A stretch of 64,000 bases of DNA from an uncultured Faecalibacterium sp. (GTDB lineage: Bacteria > Bacillota > Clostridia > Oscillospirales > Ruminococcaceae): the NCBI GenBank assembly GCA_944386015.1, contig CALWZK010000077.1:1-64000 (forward strand), written 5' to 3'. The position numbers and the translations under genes are program-made. A model generated the notes under the pieces. The model did not search any database. It saw only the letters and a list, made by a program, of their open reading frames with translations, and was not told the origin of the DNA. Below, in pieces: positions 6,261 through 18,647 of the stretch (positions within the stretch are counted from its first letter, which is position 1; the number at the start of each line of letters is the position of its first letter).

Positions 6261-8876
6261 ATGGCGGATCTGTCGCCCATGATGAAACAATATCTGGAGA
6301 TCAAGCAGCAGCACAAGGACGAGATCCTTTTCTATCGCATCGGCGATTTTTACGAGATGTTCTTTGACGATGCCATCACGGCGTCCCGGGAACTGGATCT
6401 GACCCTCACCGGCAAACAGTGCGGCCTGGAGGAACGGGCTCCCATGTGCGGCGTGCCCTTCCACAGCTATGAGACCTACATGGCCCGGCTGATTGCCAAG
6501 GGCTACAAAGTTGCCATCTGCGAGCAGGTGGAAGACCCTGCCACCGCCAAAGGCCTGGTCAAGCGGGATATCGTCCGGGTGGTCACGCCGGGCACTGTCA
6601 TTGAAAGCAGCATGCTGCAGGACGACCGGAACAACTACATTGCCAGCCTTTACCTGAAAGGGGAGCAGGCCGGCGTCTGCTTTGCCGATGTCTCCACCGG
6701 CACGGCCCACGTCACCGAGCTGTCCGGCAGCAAAATCGGCCTGGCGGTCATCGGGGAGCTCTGCCGCTACCATCCCAGCGAGGTGCTGATCAACACCGGC
6801 ATTCTCTCCACCCGGGAAGTAACCAACTACATCAAAAAATACATGAACTGCGCCGTCGAGCTGATGGAAGACGAGCGGTATGCCCCCGGTCTGATTGAGA
6901 CCACCCTGGCCGGCCAGTTTGGCCGGGACTGGGCAAATTCCACCGAAATCGGCGCCAACAGTCTGGTAAAATATGCCATGGGCGGACTGCTGCAGTACCT
7001 CCACGACACCCAGATCAAGGGCGTGGGCCGGCTGAAAACAGTGATCCGCTATACCGAGGCCCAGTATATGCACCTGTCCAATGTGACCCGGGCCAACCTG
7101 GAGCTCACCGAGACCATGCGGGGCCGGGAAAAGCGGGGCACTCTGCTGTGGGTGCTGGACCAGACTTCCACCGCCATGGGCAAGCGGCTGCTGCGCAGCT
7201 GGCTGGAACAGCCCCTGGTTTCCAGCGAGATCATCAACCACCGGCTCAACGCCGTGGAGTGCCTGGTCAAGCACACGGTGGCCCGCGGGGAACTGTCTGA
7301 AACCCTTCGTTATATCGCCGACATCGAGCGCCTGATGACACGGACGGTCTACGGCTCCGCCACCCCCAAAGAAATCTATACCATGGCCCAGACCTTTGAC
7401 CGCCTGCCCGAGCTGAAAAAGCTGGTTGACGGCTGCGGCTGCGCCGAGCTCACCGAGCTCTCGGGGGAGATGGACTCCCTGGAGGACATCAAGTCCCGGA
7501 TTTATGCGGCCATCGATCCCGATGCCCCCTCCACTTTGAAGGACGGCGGCGTCATTGCCGCAGGCTACAACGACGAAGTGGACGAGCTGCGGTCCATCCG
7601 GGAAAACACCAAGGGCATCCTGGCCCAGCTGGAAGCTCGGCTGCGGCAGGAAACCGGCATTCCCAAACTGAAAATCGGCTTCAACCATGTGTTCGGCTAC
7701 TACATCGAAGTCAGCAACAGCTACAAAAACATGGTGCCCGACAACTACACCCGCAAACAGACCCTGACCAACGGGGAGCGGTACATCACCCCCGAACTGA
7801 AAGAGCTGGAAAACAAGATTCTGGGGGCCCACGAGCGGCTGATCTCTTTGGAGCACCGGCTTTTTGCCGATCTGCTGGAGGGCATCGGCCGGGAGCTGGA
7901 CCGGATTCAGCGCACCGCCCGGGCGGTGGCCCAGCTGGATGTCTATGTGTCTCTGGCCATTGTGGCTGCTGACAACAATTATTGCCGCCCGGTGGTGGAT
8001 GACAGTGACCAGCTGGTCATCCGGGAAGGCCGCCACCCGGTGGTGGAGCAGGTACTGAAGGGCAGCCTCTTTGTGCCCAACGACACCCTGCTGGACTGCG
8101 GCGAAAACCGCTGCCTCATCATCACTGGCCCCAACATGGCGGGCAAATCCACCTACATGCGCCAAAATGCGCTGATTGCCCTGATGGCACAGATTGGCTC
8201 CTTTGTCCCCGCCAAAGAGTGCCATGTAGGCATTGTGGATGCCGTGTACACCCGGGTGGGTGCTTCGGATGACCTGGCCGCCGGACAGTCCACCTTTATG
8301 GTGGAGATGACCGAGGTGGCCGAAATCCTGAAGAGCGCCACCCGCCGCAGCCTGGTGATCCTGGACGAGATCGGCCGGGGCACCTCTACCTTTGACGGCA
8401 TGAGCATTGCCCGGGCGGTGGTGGAACACATCGCCGATCCCAAAACCGGCCTGGGCTGCAAGACCCTGTTTGCAACCCATTACCACGAGCTGACCGATCT
8501 GGAAGGCAGCGTCGAGGGGGTCAAGAACTACAACATCGCGGTCAAGAAGCGGGGCGAGGACATCACCTTCCTCCGCCGGATTGTCCGGGGCCCGGCCGAT
8601 GACAGCTACGGCATCGAGGTGGCCAAGCTGGCCGGCCTGCCGGGCAGCGTCACCCGCCGCGCCCATGAGGTGCTGCGGAAGCTGGAAGCCTCTGCCCCCA
8701 AGAACAACGTGGAGCAGATGGATTTCAGCGCCCTGGAAGAATACCAGTCGCCGGCAGTTCCCAGCGAACTGGTGGAAAAGCTGGAGGCCCTGGATCTGGA
8801 AACCCTGACCCCCATCGAAGCGCTGAACTTCCTCTACGAACTCAAGAAAACCCTGAAAGGATCCATTTCCGGCTGA
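6261..8876 (+). CDS. mutS: DNA mismatch repair protein MutS
   Basis: MutS recognises mismatches and small loops and recruits MutL in an ATP-dependent way. The 871-residue protein carries the mismatch-wedging F-x-E motif (F30-Y31-E32), connector, lever and clamp domains, then the ABC-type ATPase with Walker A GPNMAGKS at about 623-630 and Walker B ILDE near 700-703, followed by the GRGTSTFDG signature and helix-turn-helix dimer region. Length matches the MutS1 family. The ATG follows an AGAAGGGGA site. It is 36 bases upstream of mutL, so the pair is co-expressed. Confidence 0.98.
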   Translation: MADLSPMMKQYLEIKQQHKDEILFYRIGDFYEMFFDDAITASRELDLTLTGKQCGLEERAPMCGVPFHSYETYMARLIAKGYKVAICEQVEDPATAKGLVKRDIVRVVTPGTVIESSMLQDDRNNYIASLYLKGEQAGVCFADVSTGTAHVTELSGSKIGLAVIGELCRYHPSEVLINTGILSTREVTNYIKKYMNCAVELMEDERYAPGLIETTLAGQFGRDWANSTEIGANSLVKYAMGGLLQYLHDTQIKGVGRLKTVIRYTEAQYMHLSNVTRANLELTETMRGREKRGTLLWVLDQTSTAMGKRLLRSWLEQPLVSSEIINHRLNAVECLVKHTVARGELSETLRYIADIERLMTRTVYGSATPKEIYTMAQTFDRLPELKKLVDGCGCAELTELSGEMDSLEDIKSRIYAAIDPDAPSTLKDGGVIAAGYNDEVDELRSIRENTKGILAQLEARLRQETGIPKLKIGFNHVFGYYIEVSNSYKNMVPDNYTRKQTLTNGERYITPELKELENKILGAHERLISLEHRLFADLLEGIGRELDRIQRTARAVAQLDVYVSLAIVAADNNYCRPVVDDSDQLVIREGRHPVVEQVLKGSLFVPNDTLLDCGENRCLIITGPNMAGKSTYMRQNALIALMAQIGSFVPAKECHVGIVDAVYTRVGASDDLAAGQSTFMVEMTEVAEILKSATRRSLVILDEIGRGTSTFDGMSIARAVVEHIADPKTGLGCKTLFATHYHELTDLEGSVEGVKNYNIAVKKRGEDITFLRRIVRGPADDSYGIEVAKLAGLPGSVTRRAHEVLRKLEASAPKNNVEQMDFSALEEYQSPAVPSELVEKLEALDLETLTPIEALNFLYELKKTLKGSISG

Positions 8877-8912
8877 CCGCTGGGCAGCCGTCATTGAAAG
8901 GAAGGTGTCTGG

Positions 8913-11015
8913 ATGGCAGTCATCCATGTGCTGGACAAGCATACCGCCGAGCTGATTGCAGCGGGCGAAGTGGTGGAGCGGCCCGCCTCTGTGGTCAAGG
9001 AATTGCTGGAAAACTCCATCGATGCCGGTGCAGCCCAGATTACGGTGTCCATCGAATCGGGCGGCGTCAAACTGATTGAGGTCAGTGACAACGGCAGCGG
9101 CATTGAGCCCGCCTATATTTCCACCGCCTTCATCCGCCACGCCACCAGCAAAATTGCGGAGGAAGCAGATCTGAATACCATCCACACCCTTGGATTCCGG
9201 GGCGAGGCCCTGGCCTCCATTGCCAGCGTCTCCCGTGTGGAGCTGCTGACCCGCACCGCGGACAGCGAATTTGCCTCCCTCTATCACAACGAGGGCGGGG
9301 AAGAGGGTCCATGTGAGCCGGCCGCCCGGGGCGTCGGCACCACCATTCGGGTGCGGGATCTGTTCTACAACACGCCCGCCCGGATGAAGTTCCTGAAAAA
9401 GGATGCCAGCGAGGGGACCTTTGTCTCGGACGTGGTGACCCGGCTGGCCCTCAGCCACCCGGAGATCAGCTTCAAATTTGTCCGGGAGGGCAAAACCCAG
9501 TATGTGACCCCTGGGGATGGCGACCTGCGGGGCGCGGCCTATGCAGTCCTGGGCCGGGAGTTCAGCCGGGACCTGCTGGAGGTAGATTATCAGAGTGACC
9601 TCTATCGGGTCCACGGCCTGATCACCCCGCCCAAGAGCTGCCGCGCCAGCCGCAGCATGCAATATTTTTACATCAACGGCCGTTATGTGCGCAACCGCAC
9701 CATGATGGCCGCCATGGAGACCGCCTTCAAGGGCACCACCATGCAGGGCAAGTTCCCGGGCGGGCTGCTGATGCTGGATATGCCGGTGGAACTGGTGGAT
9801 GTCAACGTTCACCCCGCCAAAACCGAAGTCCGCTTTGCCCGGGAAAACGATGTCTTTGATGTGGTGTACCACGCCGTCAAGCTGGCTCTGGCCAGCCCGG
9901 GCAGCGGGGAGCGCCGTTTCATCTTTGATGCGCCCAAAGAGGACTTCTCGGTGCAGGATTCTGCAGCCTCCGACGCGGATCAAAAAACAAACGATACAAA
10001 GTCTGAAAATTCTGTAAAGGAAAGCAGCTTTACAGGCCTTTCTGCGGTGATTCCGGATCAATCCGAGCCGGGCGTGCCCAAGACCGCCCCTTCTGCGACC
10101 CCAAAGGCGGCACCTGCGCCTGTGTCCCACCAGGATGCTCCGGCTCCGGTCAGTCACTGGTGGGGGCAGGAGAGTGCCCCTGTCCGCAAAACCATGATTC
10201 TCTGCAGCCCGGATGCAGACCAGCCCAGGCCCGGGTTCCGCCCGGCCGAGCGGGAATCCCGACTGGACATCAGCCTGGATGAGACGGATCTTCCGCTGCC
10301 TGACTCCCAGCCCGCTGCCCCTGCGCAGGAAGCTGCCCCGGTGCAGCAGACGGTTCCGGAGACGCCTGCCGTCTCTGAGCCCGAGCTGGAGGATGCAGCA
10401 TTTGTCCAGGCCGAGCAAACCGTCCTGCCCGGCGCGGACCAGCCCCTGCGGCTGTCCTATGTGGGCGAAGCTTTCCAGACCTACATCATCACCCAGCGGG
10501 GGGATGAGTTGTGCCTGATCGACAAGCACGCCGCCCATGAGCGCCAAATCTACGAGAAGCTGGCGGCGGATTACGGCAGCGTGCCCAGCCAGCTCCTGCT
10601 GGCGCCGCTGGTGATCTCTCTGTCCGCAGAGGAAAAGCAGGCCCTTCTGGACAACACATCCCTTTTGGAAAACGTGGGCATCGAAGTGGGGGATTTCGGC
10701 GGCAGCAGCGTCCTGCTGCGGGCTGTCCCCAGCGATGTGGAACAGGATGACCTGGAGGACATGCTGGTGGAGATCGCCGACAAGCTGGCAAAGGGCAGCC
10801 GGGATGCTCTGAGTGAGCGGACCGAATGGGTGCTCCACTCGGTGTCCTGCCGCGCTGCCATCAAGGCAGGGGACCACACCTCCCCGGAAGAGCTGATGGC
10901 CCTGGCTGAAAAAATCCTCTCGGGCGAAGTGCCGCCCTTCTGTCCCCACGGCCGCCCCTGCGTCCTGAAATTGACCCGAAAGGAGCTGGAAAAGCAGTTT
11001 GGGAGAATCGAATGA
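8913..11015 (+). CDS. mutL: DNA mismatch repair protein MutL
   Basis: MutL couples mismatch recognition to strand incision. The N-terminal GHKL ATPase shows the catalytic E30 and N34 of VVKELLENSIDAGA and the GFRGEAL motif near 92-98. The C-terminal domain carries DKHAAHERQIYE at 537-548 and CPHGRP near 677-682, the metal-site motifs of endonuclease-type MutL; the usual DQHA glutamine is a lysine here. The central linker (about residues 340-500) is long, proline/alanine-rich and partly encoded by unusually AT-rich DNA near 9978-10035. An AAGGAAGGTG site precedes the ATG. The 700-residue length is long for the family because of the linker. Its 3' end overlaps the miaA start by 17 bases. Confidence 0.97.
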   Translation: MAVIHVLDKHTAELIAAGEVVERPASVVKELLENSIDAGAAQITVSIESGGVKLIEVSDNGSGIEPAYISTAFIRHATSKIAEEADLNTIHTLGFRGEALASIASVSRVELLTRTADSEFASLYHNEGGEEGPCEPAARGVGTTIRVRDLFYNTPARMKFLKKDASEGTFVSDVVTRLALSHPEISFKFVREGKTQYVTPGDGDLRGAAYAVLGREFSRDLLEVDYQSDLYRVHGLITPPKSCRASRSMQYFYINGRYVRNRTMMAAMETAFKGTTMQGKFPGGLLMLDMPVELVDVNVHPAKTEVRFARENDVFDVVYHAVKLALASPGSGERRFIFDAPKEDFSVQDSAASDADQKTNDTKSENSVKESSFTGLSAVIPDQSEPGVPKTAPSATPKAAPAPVSHQDAPAPVSHWWGQESAPVRKTMILCSPDADQPRPGFRPAERESRLDISLDETDLPLPDSQPAAPAQEAAPVQQTVPETPAVSEPELEDAAFVQAEQTVLPGADQPLRLSYVGEAFQTYIITQRGDELCLIDKHAAHERQIYEKLAADYGSVPSQLLLAPLVISLSAEEKQALLDNTSLLENVGIEVGDFGGSSVLLRAVPSDVEQDDLEDMLVEIADKLAKGSRDALSERTEWVLHSVSCRAAIKAGDHTSPEELMALAEKILSGEVPPFCPHGRPCVLKLTRKELEKQFGRIE

Positions 11016-11946
11016 CAAACAGTCTGTGATCGCCGTGGTGGGGCCCACCGCCACCGGCAAAACCGCTTTGGGCGTTGCCCTGGCCCTTCGGTTTGGGGGC
11101 GAGGTCATCAGCGCAGACTCGATGCAGATTTACAAGGGGCTGGATGTGGGCACCGCCAAGGTTACCCCTGAGGAAACCCGGGGTGTGCCGCACCACTGTG
11201 TGGACATCCTGCCCCCTGAGACTTCTTTCAGCGTGGCGGATTTCACCGCGCTGGCGGGCCGCCTGGTGGAGGAGATCGGCGCGAAAGGCCATCTGCCCAT
11301 CCTGGTGGGCGGCACCGGCCTCTATGTGCAGAGCCTCCTCAAGGGGGTCCGCTTTACCCGGGAAAAGGCGCCCGACGGCCTGCGGGAAGCCCTGGCGGCT
11401 GAAATGGCCGCCAAAGGCCCCGAAGCCATGTACGCCCAGCTCCAGGCAGTGGACCCGGAGGCAGCTGCCTCCATTCATCCCAACAACCATGTGCGGGTGC
11501 TGCGGGCTCTGGAGCATTACCGTGCCACCGGCTGCCGCCTCAGCCAGCAGAAGGCAGAATCGCTGCCGGCCGAGCAGCCCTACCGCTCTCTGCTGCTGGG
11601 CCTTGACTTTGCGGACCGGTCGGTTTTGTACCGCCGGATCGACACCCGGGTGGACCGGATGATGGAGCGGGGGCTGCTGGAGGAAGCACGGCTGGTGTAT
11701 GAACACCGCCAGAGCTACCGCACCGCAGCCCAGGCCATCGGATACAAAGAGTTCTTTCCCTATTTTGCAGGGGAGGCTGCCCTGGAAAGCTGCGTTGCGC
11801 AGCTGAAGCAGGCTTCCCGCCGCTATGCCAAGCGGCAGCTGACCTGGTTCCGTCACATGGACGGCGTGGTCTGGCTGCAGGCTGACGCGCTGGATCTGCT
11901 GGATCAGGCCTTCAGCTTCGCGGCCGCATTTCTGGAAAAGAGGTGA
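10999..11946 (+). CDS. miaA: tRNA dimethylallyltransferase MiaA
   Basis: MiaA transfers the dimethylallyl group to N6 of A37 in tRNAs that read codons starting with U; MiaB in the same cluster then acts on the product. The 315-residue protein has the P-loop GPTATGKT at 15-22, the ISADSMQIY substrate segment and DxxR/GxxxE motifs typical of isopentenyltransferases. The start used is a TTG at 10999 inside mutL. An ATG at 11012 forms ATGA with the mutL stop but is out of frame, and a GTG at 11026 is the only close alternative, so the exact start is uncertain. Confidence 0.94.
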   Translation: MGESNDKQSVIAVVGPTATGKTALGVALALRFGGEVISADSMQIYKGLDVGTAKVTPEETRGVPHHCVDILPPETSFSVADFTALAGRLVEEIGAKGHLPILVGGTGLYVQSLLKGVRFTREKAPDGLREALAAEMAAKGPEAMYAQLQAVDPEAAASIHPNNHVRVLRALEHYRATGCRLSQQKAESLPAEQPYRSLLLGLDFADRSVLYRRIDTRVDRMMERGLLEEARLVYEHRQSYRTAAQAIGYKEFFPYFAGEAALESCVAQLKQASRRYAKRQLTWFRHMDGVVWLQADALDLLDQAFSFAAAFLEKR

Positions 11947-11954
11947 TGCCGGGG

Positions 11955-13316
11955 ATGAGAAAAGATGCAGAAAAAATTTCTCCCCGGAATGTGCTGGCCG
12001 TCCTGGGCGGCATCGTTGGTGTCCTGCTGCTGATTGCCCTGTGCTATGTGGGCTATCAGATTTTGCACCTGGTCAACCCGCCCAACACCTATGAGACCGT
12101 TTTGACCGCCACGGTGGAGGAAAAAGTATCGGCGGACGGCGTCCTGCTGTTCAACGAAACCCTGGTCCCCGGCAGCGGCGATCTGGGTTACCTGGTGGAG
12201 GACGGCGCCCGGGTTTCTGCCGGCACGGTGGTGGCAGAGGTCTACACCAGCCCCCAGCAGAGCGGCCTCCGGGTTCAGCTGGACAACCTGAACGAACAGA
12301 TTGACCTGCTGGAGCGGGCTGAGAACGTCTCTGCCACCCAGGTGGATTCCATGATGCAGGAGCGCACCACCGCCCTGTATGACCTGCTGGATTCGGTGGA
12401 CCGGGGCGCGCTGGACAGCCTGGATACCGGCAAAGAGGACTATCTGCTGGCCCAGAACAAGATTCTGGTGGTGACCGGCGAGGCCGCCGGCTTTGACACC
12501 CAGATTGCCTCCCTGCAGGCCGAGGCCGCCCAGATCCAGAGTCAGCTGGGTTCGCCGGTCCAGATCTCGGCGCCTCTCACCGGCTATTTTGTCAGCAGCG
12601 CCAACACCCGCCAGCTGAGCCAGCCGGCAGCCAGCATCCTGGCCATGGATGCCGCCACCCTGAAATCCTATCTGGACAGCGGCGCAGACGCCCCCCTGAC
12701 CGGCTATGCCGGCAAGATGGTGTCGGGCTTCAGCTGGACCTACTGCGGTGTCTGCTCCGCTCAGGAAGGGCAGAAGCTGCTGCGTGCAGACGGCACCCCT
12801 CTCACCAAAACCGTTAAAATCCGCTTCCCCGGCCAGAGCAACCAGGCTCTGGAGGGGCAGCTCACCGACGTCACCATCGACGAGGCATCGGGCCTGGCAC
12901 GGTTTGTGCTGACCTGCGATTCGGTCACAGCCGACGTGCTGCGGCTGGGCCAGGCTTCCGCCGAGGTGATTGTCAGCGAGACCACCGGCCTGCGGGTGCC
13001 TCTCCAGGCCGTCCATTACATCCTCGAGACCGGGGAGGAAGCAGACTCTGCCACTGCCGGTTCGGAGGCGGACAGCGCTTCCAGTCAGGCCCAGCAGGCA
13101 GGGGAGGACTACATCCCCGGCGTCTACGTCAAATTTGGCAACCTGGCCCGGTTCTGCCGGATCGACCCGGTGAGCGATGAACACCCCTGGGTTACCGACG
13201 GGGACTACCTCATTGTGGCGCCCAAGGGCACCGACGGCTCCATCAGCGAAGTGCGGCTGTACGACCAGATCATTGTGGAGGGCCAGAACCTCTACGACGG
13301 CAAACTGTTGTCCTGA
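11955..13316 (+). CDS. HlyD-like membrane-anchored periplasmic-adaptor-type protein
   Basis: A 453-residue protein with one N-terminal membrane helix (about residues 13-37) and a long extracellular region containing a biotinyl/lipoyl-like half-motif (DGARVSAGTVVAEVY near residue 80), a coiled-coil hairpin (about 105-200) and beta-rich C-terminal part, the layout of HlyD-type adaptor proteins. Such proteins are found in clostridia just upstream of sepF and divIVA, but no transporter partner is encoded nearby and the role is unknown. Three starts are possible (GTG 11943, ATG 11946, ATG 11955); 11955 has AGGTG at 9-base spacing. Family call is moderate; function is not assigned. Confidence 0.7.
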   Translation: MRKDAEKISPRNVLAVLGGIVGVLLLIALCYVGYQILHLVNPPNTYETVLTATVEEKVSADGVLLFNETLVPGSGDLGYLVEDGARVSAGTVVAEVYTSPQQSGLRVQLDNLNEQIDLLERAENVSATQVDSMMQERTTALYDLLDSVDRGALDSLDTGKEDYLLAQNKILVVTGEAAGFDTQIASLQAEAAQIQSQLGSPVQISAPLTGYFVSSANTRQLSQPAASILAMDAATLKSYLDSGADAPLTGYAGKMVSGFSWTYCGVCSAQEGQKLLRADGTPLTKTVKIRFPGQSNQALEGQLTDVTIDEASGLARFVLTCDSVTADVLRLGQASAEVIVSETTGLRVPLQAVHYILETGEEADSATAGSEADSASSQAQQAGEDYIPGVYVKFGNLARFCRIDPVSDEHPWVTDGDYLIVAPKGTDGSISEVRLYDQIIVEGQNLYDGKLLS

Positions 13317-13372
13317 TGACTGGATGTGCCTATAAGTTGCACAATCTCCTTCCAGTTTTATGCCGGGATACC

Positions 13373-13401
13373 TTGACATCCGGAACAAAAAAACAGATAA
13401 T
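13373..13401 (+). promoter_or_regulatory. Promoter of sepF-ylmH-divIVA
   Basis: Consensus TTGACA (13373-13378), 17-bp spacer, GATAAT (13396-13401), about 95 bases upstream of sepF. Confidence 0.8.
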
Positions 13402-13499
13402 ATAAAAAGCTATTCTTTTTTGCTTGTCTTGCTGCGCAGGACGGCGGCGCCTTTTGCGTGCGAATGGCATCTGCATGGCAGATGAAAGGAGCGGTATCG

Positions 13500-13964
13500 A
13501 TGTCTTTTATGGAAAATATCAAAAAAGGACTTTTCGGCGAGGATGATGGTTACGATGACCAGTACATTGACGATGGGCCCCAGATGGTGAACAACAACAG
13601 CGGTTTCGGCTCGTCGGATTCCTACGATGACGACAGCACCGACAGCACCTCCAAGGGGAGCAACCGCGTGGTCAACATCAACGCCACCACCCAGCTCAAG
13701 GTGGTGCTGGTCAAGCCCGAGCGCTTTGAGGATGCAAGCACCATCGCAGACCACCTCAACAACAAGCGCACCGTTGTGCTGAACCTCGAGTCCACCAACA
13801 AAGAGGTTTCCCGCCGCCTGGTTGATTTTCTGTCCGGCGTAGCCTACGCCAACAACGGCCAGATCAAGCGTGTCGCCAACAGCACCTTTATTATTACGCC
13901 TTACAACGTGGATATCATGGGCGATCTGCTGGACGAACTGGAAAACAATGGCGCGTTCTATTGA
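13500..13964 (+). CDS. sepF: Cell division protein SepF
   Basis: SepF binds FtsZ and the membrane, bundles FtsZ filaments and anchors the division ring. The 154-residue protein has an N-terminal amphipathic membrane-binding helix (SFMENIKKGLFG), an acidic low-complexity linker (residues 16-50), and the conserved core with VVNIN, VVLNLE and the C-terminal DFLSGVAYANNGQIKRV region. The ATG at 13500 follows AAAGGAG at 8 bases; an open frame extends 14 codons upstream but lacks a ribosome site. It overlaps the following ylmH by 17 bases. Confidence 0.96.
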   Translation: MSFMENIKKGLFGEDDGYDDQYIDDGPQMVNNNSGFGSSDSYDDDSTDSTSKGSNRVVNINATTQLKVVLVKPERFEDASTIADHLNNKRTVVLNLESTNKEVSRRLVDFLSGVAYANNGQIKRVANSTFIITPYNVDIMGDLLDELENNGAFY

Positions 13965-14769
13965 TGAATCTGCTGCCCGGAATCCAGTGCGGGGGTTCAT
14001 CCCGCCCCAAAATGACAAAGAACGCTTTTTGATGCGCCACATCGAAGACCTGGCCCATACGGCCCAGGCCCGCGGCATCCCCAAATATTCCTCTTTCCTC
14101 AGCGACAGGGAACAGGTCCTGGCCAGGGCAGCTATGTCCAAGGCCGGCTGTACCTGCTGGCATCTGGACGGCGGCTACCCCGACGCAGAACGTCAGCTGG
14201 TGGCCATCGAGCCGGAAGACAGCTGGACCGACAGCCCTCTGACCTGCGTCCGTCTGGAATGCAGGGCGGCCCCCGGGGCGGATCTGCCTGCCCACAAGGA
14301 TTACCTGGGCAGCCTGATGGGCCTTGCGCTGCGGCGGGAAGCGCTGGGAGACATCGTTCTCCCCACCGCTGCGCCGGGCACGGCCTATGTCTTTGCCCTG
14401 GAGCCGGCGGCCCGGCTGATCTGTGAGGAACTGTGCCAGGTCGGCCGCGCGGAAGTCAGCTGTTTCATCCAGCCTTTGGACGAGCTGCCGGATCTTTCGC
14501 CGGGGGAACGGGTCATCCGGACGGCGGCGGTGTCATCCCTGCGGCTGGACGCAGTGCTGGCCGCCATGCTGCACTGCAGCCGCGGCGCTGCTGCCGCTCT
14601 GATCGAGGCGGGGCGGGTGGAGATCAACCATCTGCCCACTGAGAACATTCACGCCCCAGTCTATGAAGGGGATATCTTTACGGTGCGGGGCAAGGGGCGC
14701 TTTGCCCTGACCTCTCTCCCGGGCAAAACCAAAAAAGACCGGCAAATCGTTGCCTTCTTCCAGTATTAG
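13948..14769 (+). CDS. ylmH: YlmH-type S4-domain RNA-binding protein
   Basis: YlmH is an RNA-binding protein of the division cluster; in Bacillus it has been linked to rescue of stalled ribosomes. The 273-residue protein has the N-terminal YlmH domain (GCTCWHLDGGYPDAERQLV near 75) and a C-terminal S4 domain (LRLDAVLAAMLHCSRGAAAA, residues about 195-270). The ATG at 13948 lies inside the sepF 3' end, giving a 17-base overlap and likely translational coupling; its own ribosome site is weak. The order sepF-ylmH-divIVA-ileS-lspA-rluD is the standard Firmicutes arrangement, here without yggS or yggT. Confidence 0.88.
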   Translation: MARSIDESAARNPVRGFIPPQNDKERFLMRHIEDLAHTAQARGIPKYSSFLSDREQVLARAAMSKAGCTCWHLDGGYPDAERQLVAIEPEDSWTDSPLTCVRLECRAAPGADLPAHKDYLGSLMGLALRREALGDIVLPTAAPGTAYVFALEPAARLICEELCQVGRAEVSCFIQPLDELPDLSPGERVIRTAAVSSLRLDAVLAAMLHCSRGAAAALIEAGRVEINHLPTENIHAPVYEGDIFTVRGKGRFALTSLPGKTKKDRQIVAFFQY

Positions 14770-14794
14770 TTGTAAATAACAGGAGGATATCAGT

Positions 14795-15556
14795 ATGCTG
14801 ACACCGCAGGATGTGCACTCTGTCCAATTTGAAAAGAGCTTCCGCGGATACCGAATCGAGGAAGTGGATCATTTCCTGGACAGAATCGAAGAGCAGATCA
14901 AGAACAGCGCTGAGGAAATTGAGCGGCTGCAGCAGCAGGTTCAGCAGCTGCAGGCCGACAACCAGCGGCTGTCCAAGGAAACCGAGGACTACCGCGCTGA
15001 CGGCGAGATTATGAAGTCTGCCCTGATCAATGCCCAGCGGATCGGCGAGAATGTGATCCGCGAGGCCAACCAGAAGGCAGAGGAGATCATTCATAAGGCC
15101 AACATCCGCAGCGACGACATCATCCGCGATGCCAACGACCTGCTCCAGAAAGCCACCGACCGGGCCGATGAGATTGTCCGGGAGGCCAGCGACCAGCGGA
15201 TGCTGGAAGAGCGGGAATACGAGCGTGTCCGCCTGGAGGTCACCCGCTTCAAGGCCGATGTGCTGAACCTGTACCGCAGCCATGTGGAGTCCCTGAGCCG
15301 TCTGCCCGAGTATACCCCCGACGCAGCGGCTGAATCTTCCCAGGAGGAGGCTCCTGAGGAGGCCGAGGCTGCCGCAGAGGCACCCGCCGCCGATGTCGAT
15401 GCCGGCAAGGCTGAGGAGACCGGGGAGGATCAGCAGGCCGAGGACCAGAGCGAAGACTTCTGGAACAAGGACGAAAGCCAGCTGAAGACCCCCGAACAGA
15501 AGCGGCCTGCCGAGGTGGATTATTCCGCCTTCCAGGGCGTCCAGTTCAGCAAATAA
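14795..15556 (+). CDS. divIVA: Cell division/polarity protein DivIVA
   Basis: DivIVA senses negative membrane curvature at poles and septa and recruits partner proteins. The 253-residue protein has the N-terminal lipid-binding segment (SFRGYRIEEVDHFLDRIEEQ, about residues 15-34), then a long parallel coiled coil from 35 to about 175, and an acidic alanine/glutamate-rich C-terminal tail ending in FQGVQFSK. The tail is longer than in Bacillus. An AGGAGG site lies before the ATG. It is the last gene of the sepF transcript, which ends at the hairpin at 15597. Confidence 0.95.
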   Translation: MLTPQDVHSVQFEKSFRGYRIEEVDHFLDRIEEQIKNSAEEIERLQQQVQQLQADNQRLSKETEDYRADGEIMKSALINAQRIGENVIREANQKAEEIIHKANIRSDDIIRDANDLLQKATDRADEIVREASDQRMLEEREYERVRLEVTRFKADVLNLYRSHVESLSRLPEYTPDAAAESSQEEAPEEAEAAAEAPAADVDAGKAEETGEDQQAEDQSEDFWNKDESQLKTPEQKRPAEVDYSAFQGVQFSK

Positions 15557-15596
15557 CAATACATCCCCCGCGTGGTTTTCCGCGCGATGCAGCAGG

Positions 15597-15627
15597 GCAG
15601 GGGCGCAAGCGCCTGTTCCTGCTTTTC
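15597..15627 (+). terminator. Terminator after divIVA
   Basis: GCAGG (15597-15601) pairs with CCTGC (15618-15622) and an inner GGCG/CGCC stem closes a CAAG loop, with a small bulge on the 3' side; TTTT follows at 15623-15626. Confidence 0.7.
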
Positions 15628-15703
15628 CCTTGTGCCGGCCCGGCCGGCAATCTGCGCTTTGTGCACAGAAATGAAAGAAAGAAAATTGAGGAGTGTGGAA
15701 CCA

Positions 15704-18496
<2,793 letters not shown>

Positions 18497-18528
18497 TGGC
18501 CTGACCGGATGTAATTCAAAATAGAAGG

Positions 18529-18569
18529 ACGGCGTTCCCTCGGCATGTTCTTGGGGAGCGCCGTTCTTT
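18529..18569 (+). terminator. Terminator after ileS
   Basis: ACGGCG plus TCCC (18529-18539) pair with GGGGA plus CGCCGT (18553-18564) across a 13-base loop with one mismatch; TCTTTG follows. Confidence 0.75.
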
Positions 18570-18596
18570 GCAAACGCCAAAAAACTGTCAGGGCGG

Positions 18597-18622
18597 GGCC
18601 CGCCGCATCCATGCAGCGGGCC
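18597..18622 (+). other. GC-rich leader hairpin before lspA
   Basis: A perfect 7-bp stem GGCCCGC (18597-18603) / GCGGGCC (18616-18622) with a 12-base loop lies 14 bases before the lspA ribosome site. There is no T tract, so it is not a simple terminator; role unknown. Confidence 0.4.
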
Positions 18623-18647
18623 TCAGCCGTCCCACAGGAGATATGTT

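Noticed and set aside
6210..11108. A very long open frame on the minus strand across mutS and mutL
   Set aside because: It is an antisense shadow of GC-biased codons: the plus strand encodes complete MutS and MutL with all motifs, and the minus-strand translation is low-complexity and matches no family.
15557..15703. Possible T-box leader before ileS
   Set aside because: The gap is only 147 bases, contains the divIVA terminator, and has no GGTGGNACCGCG-type sequence.
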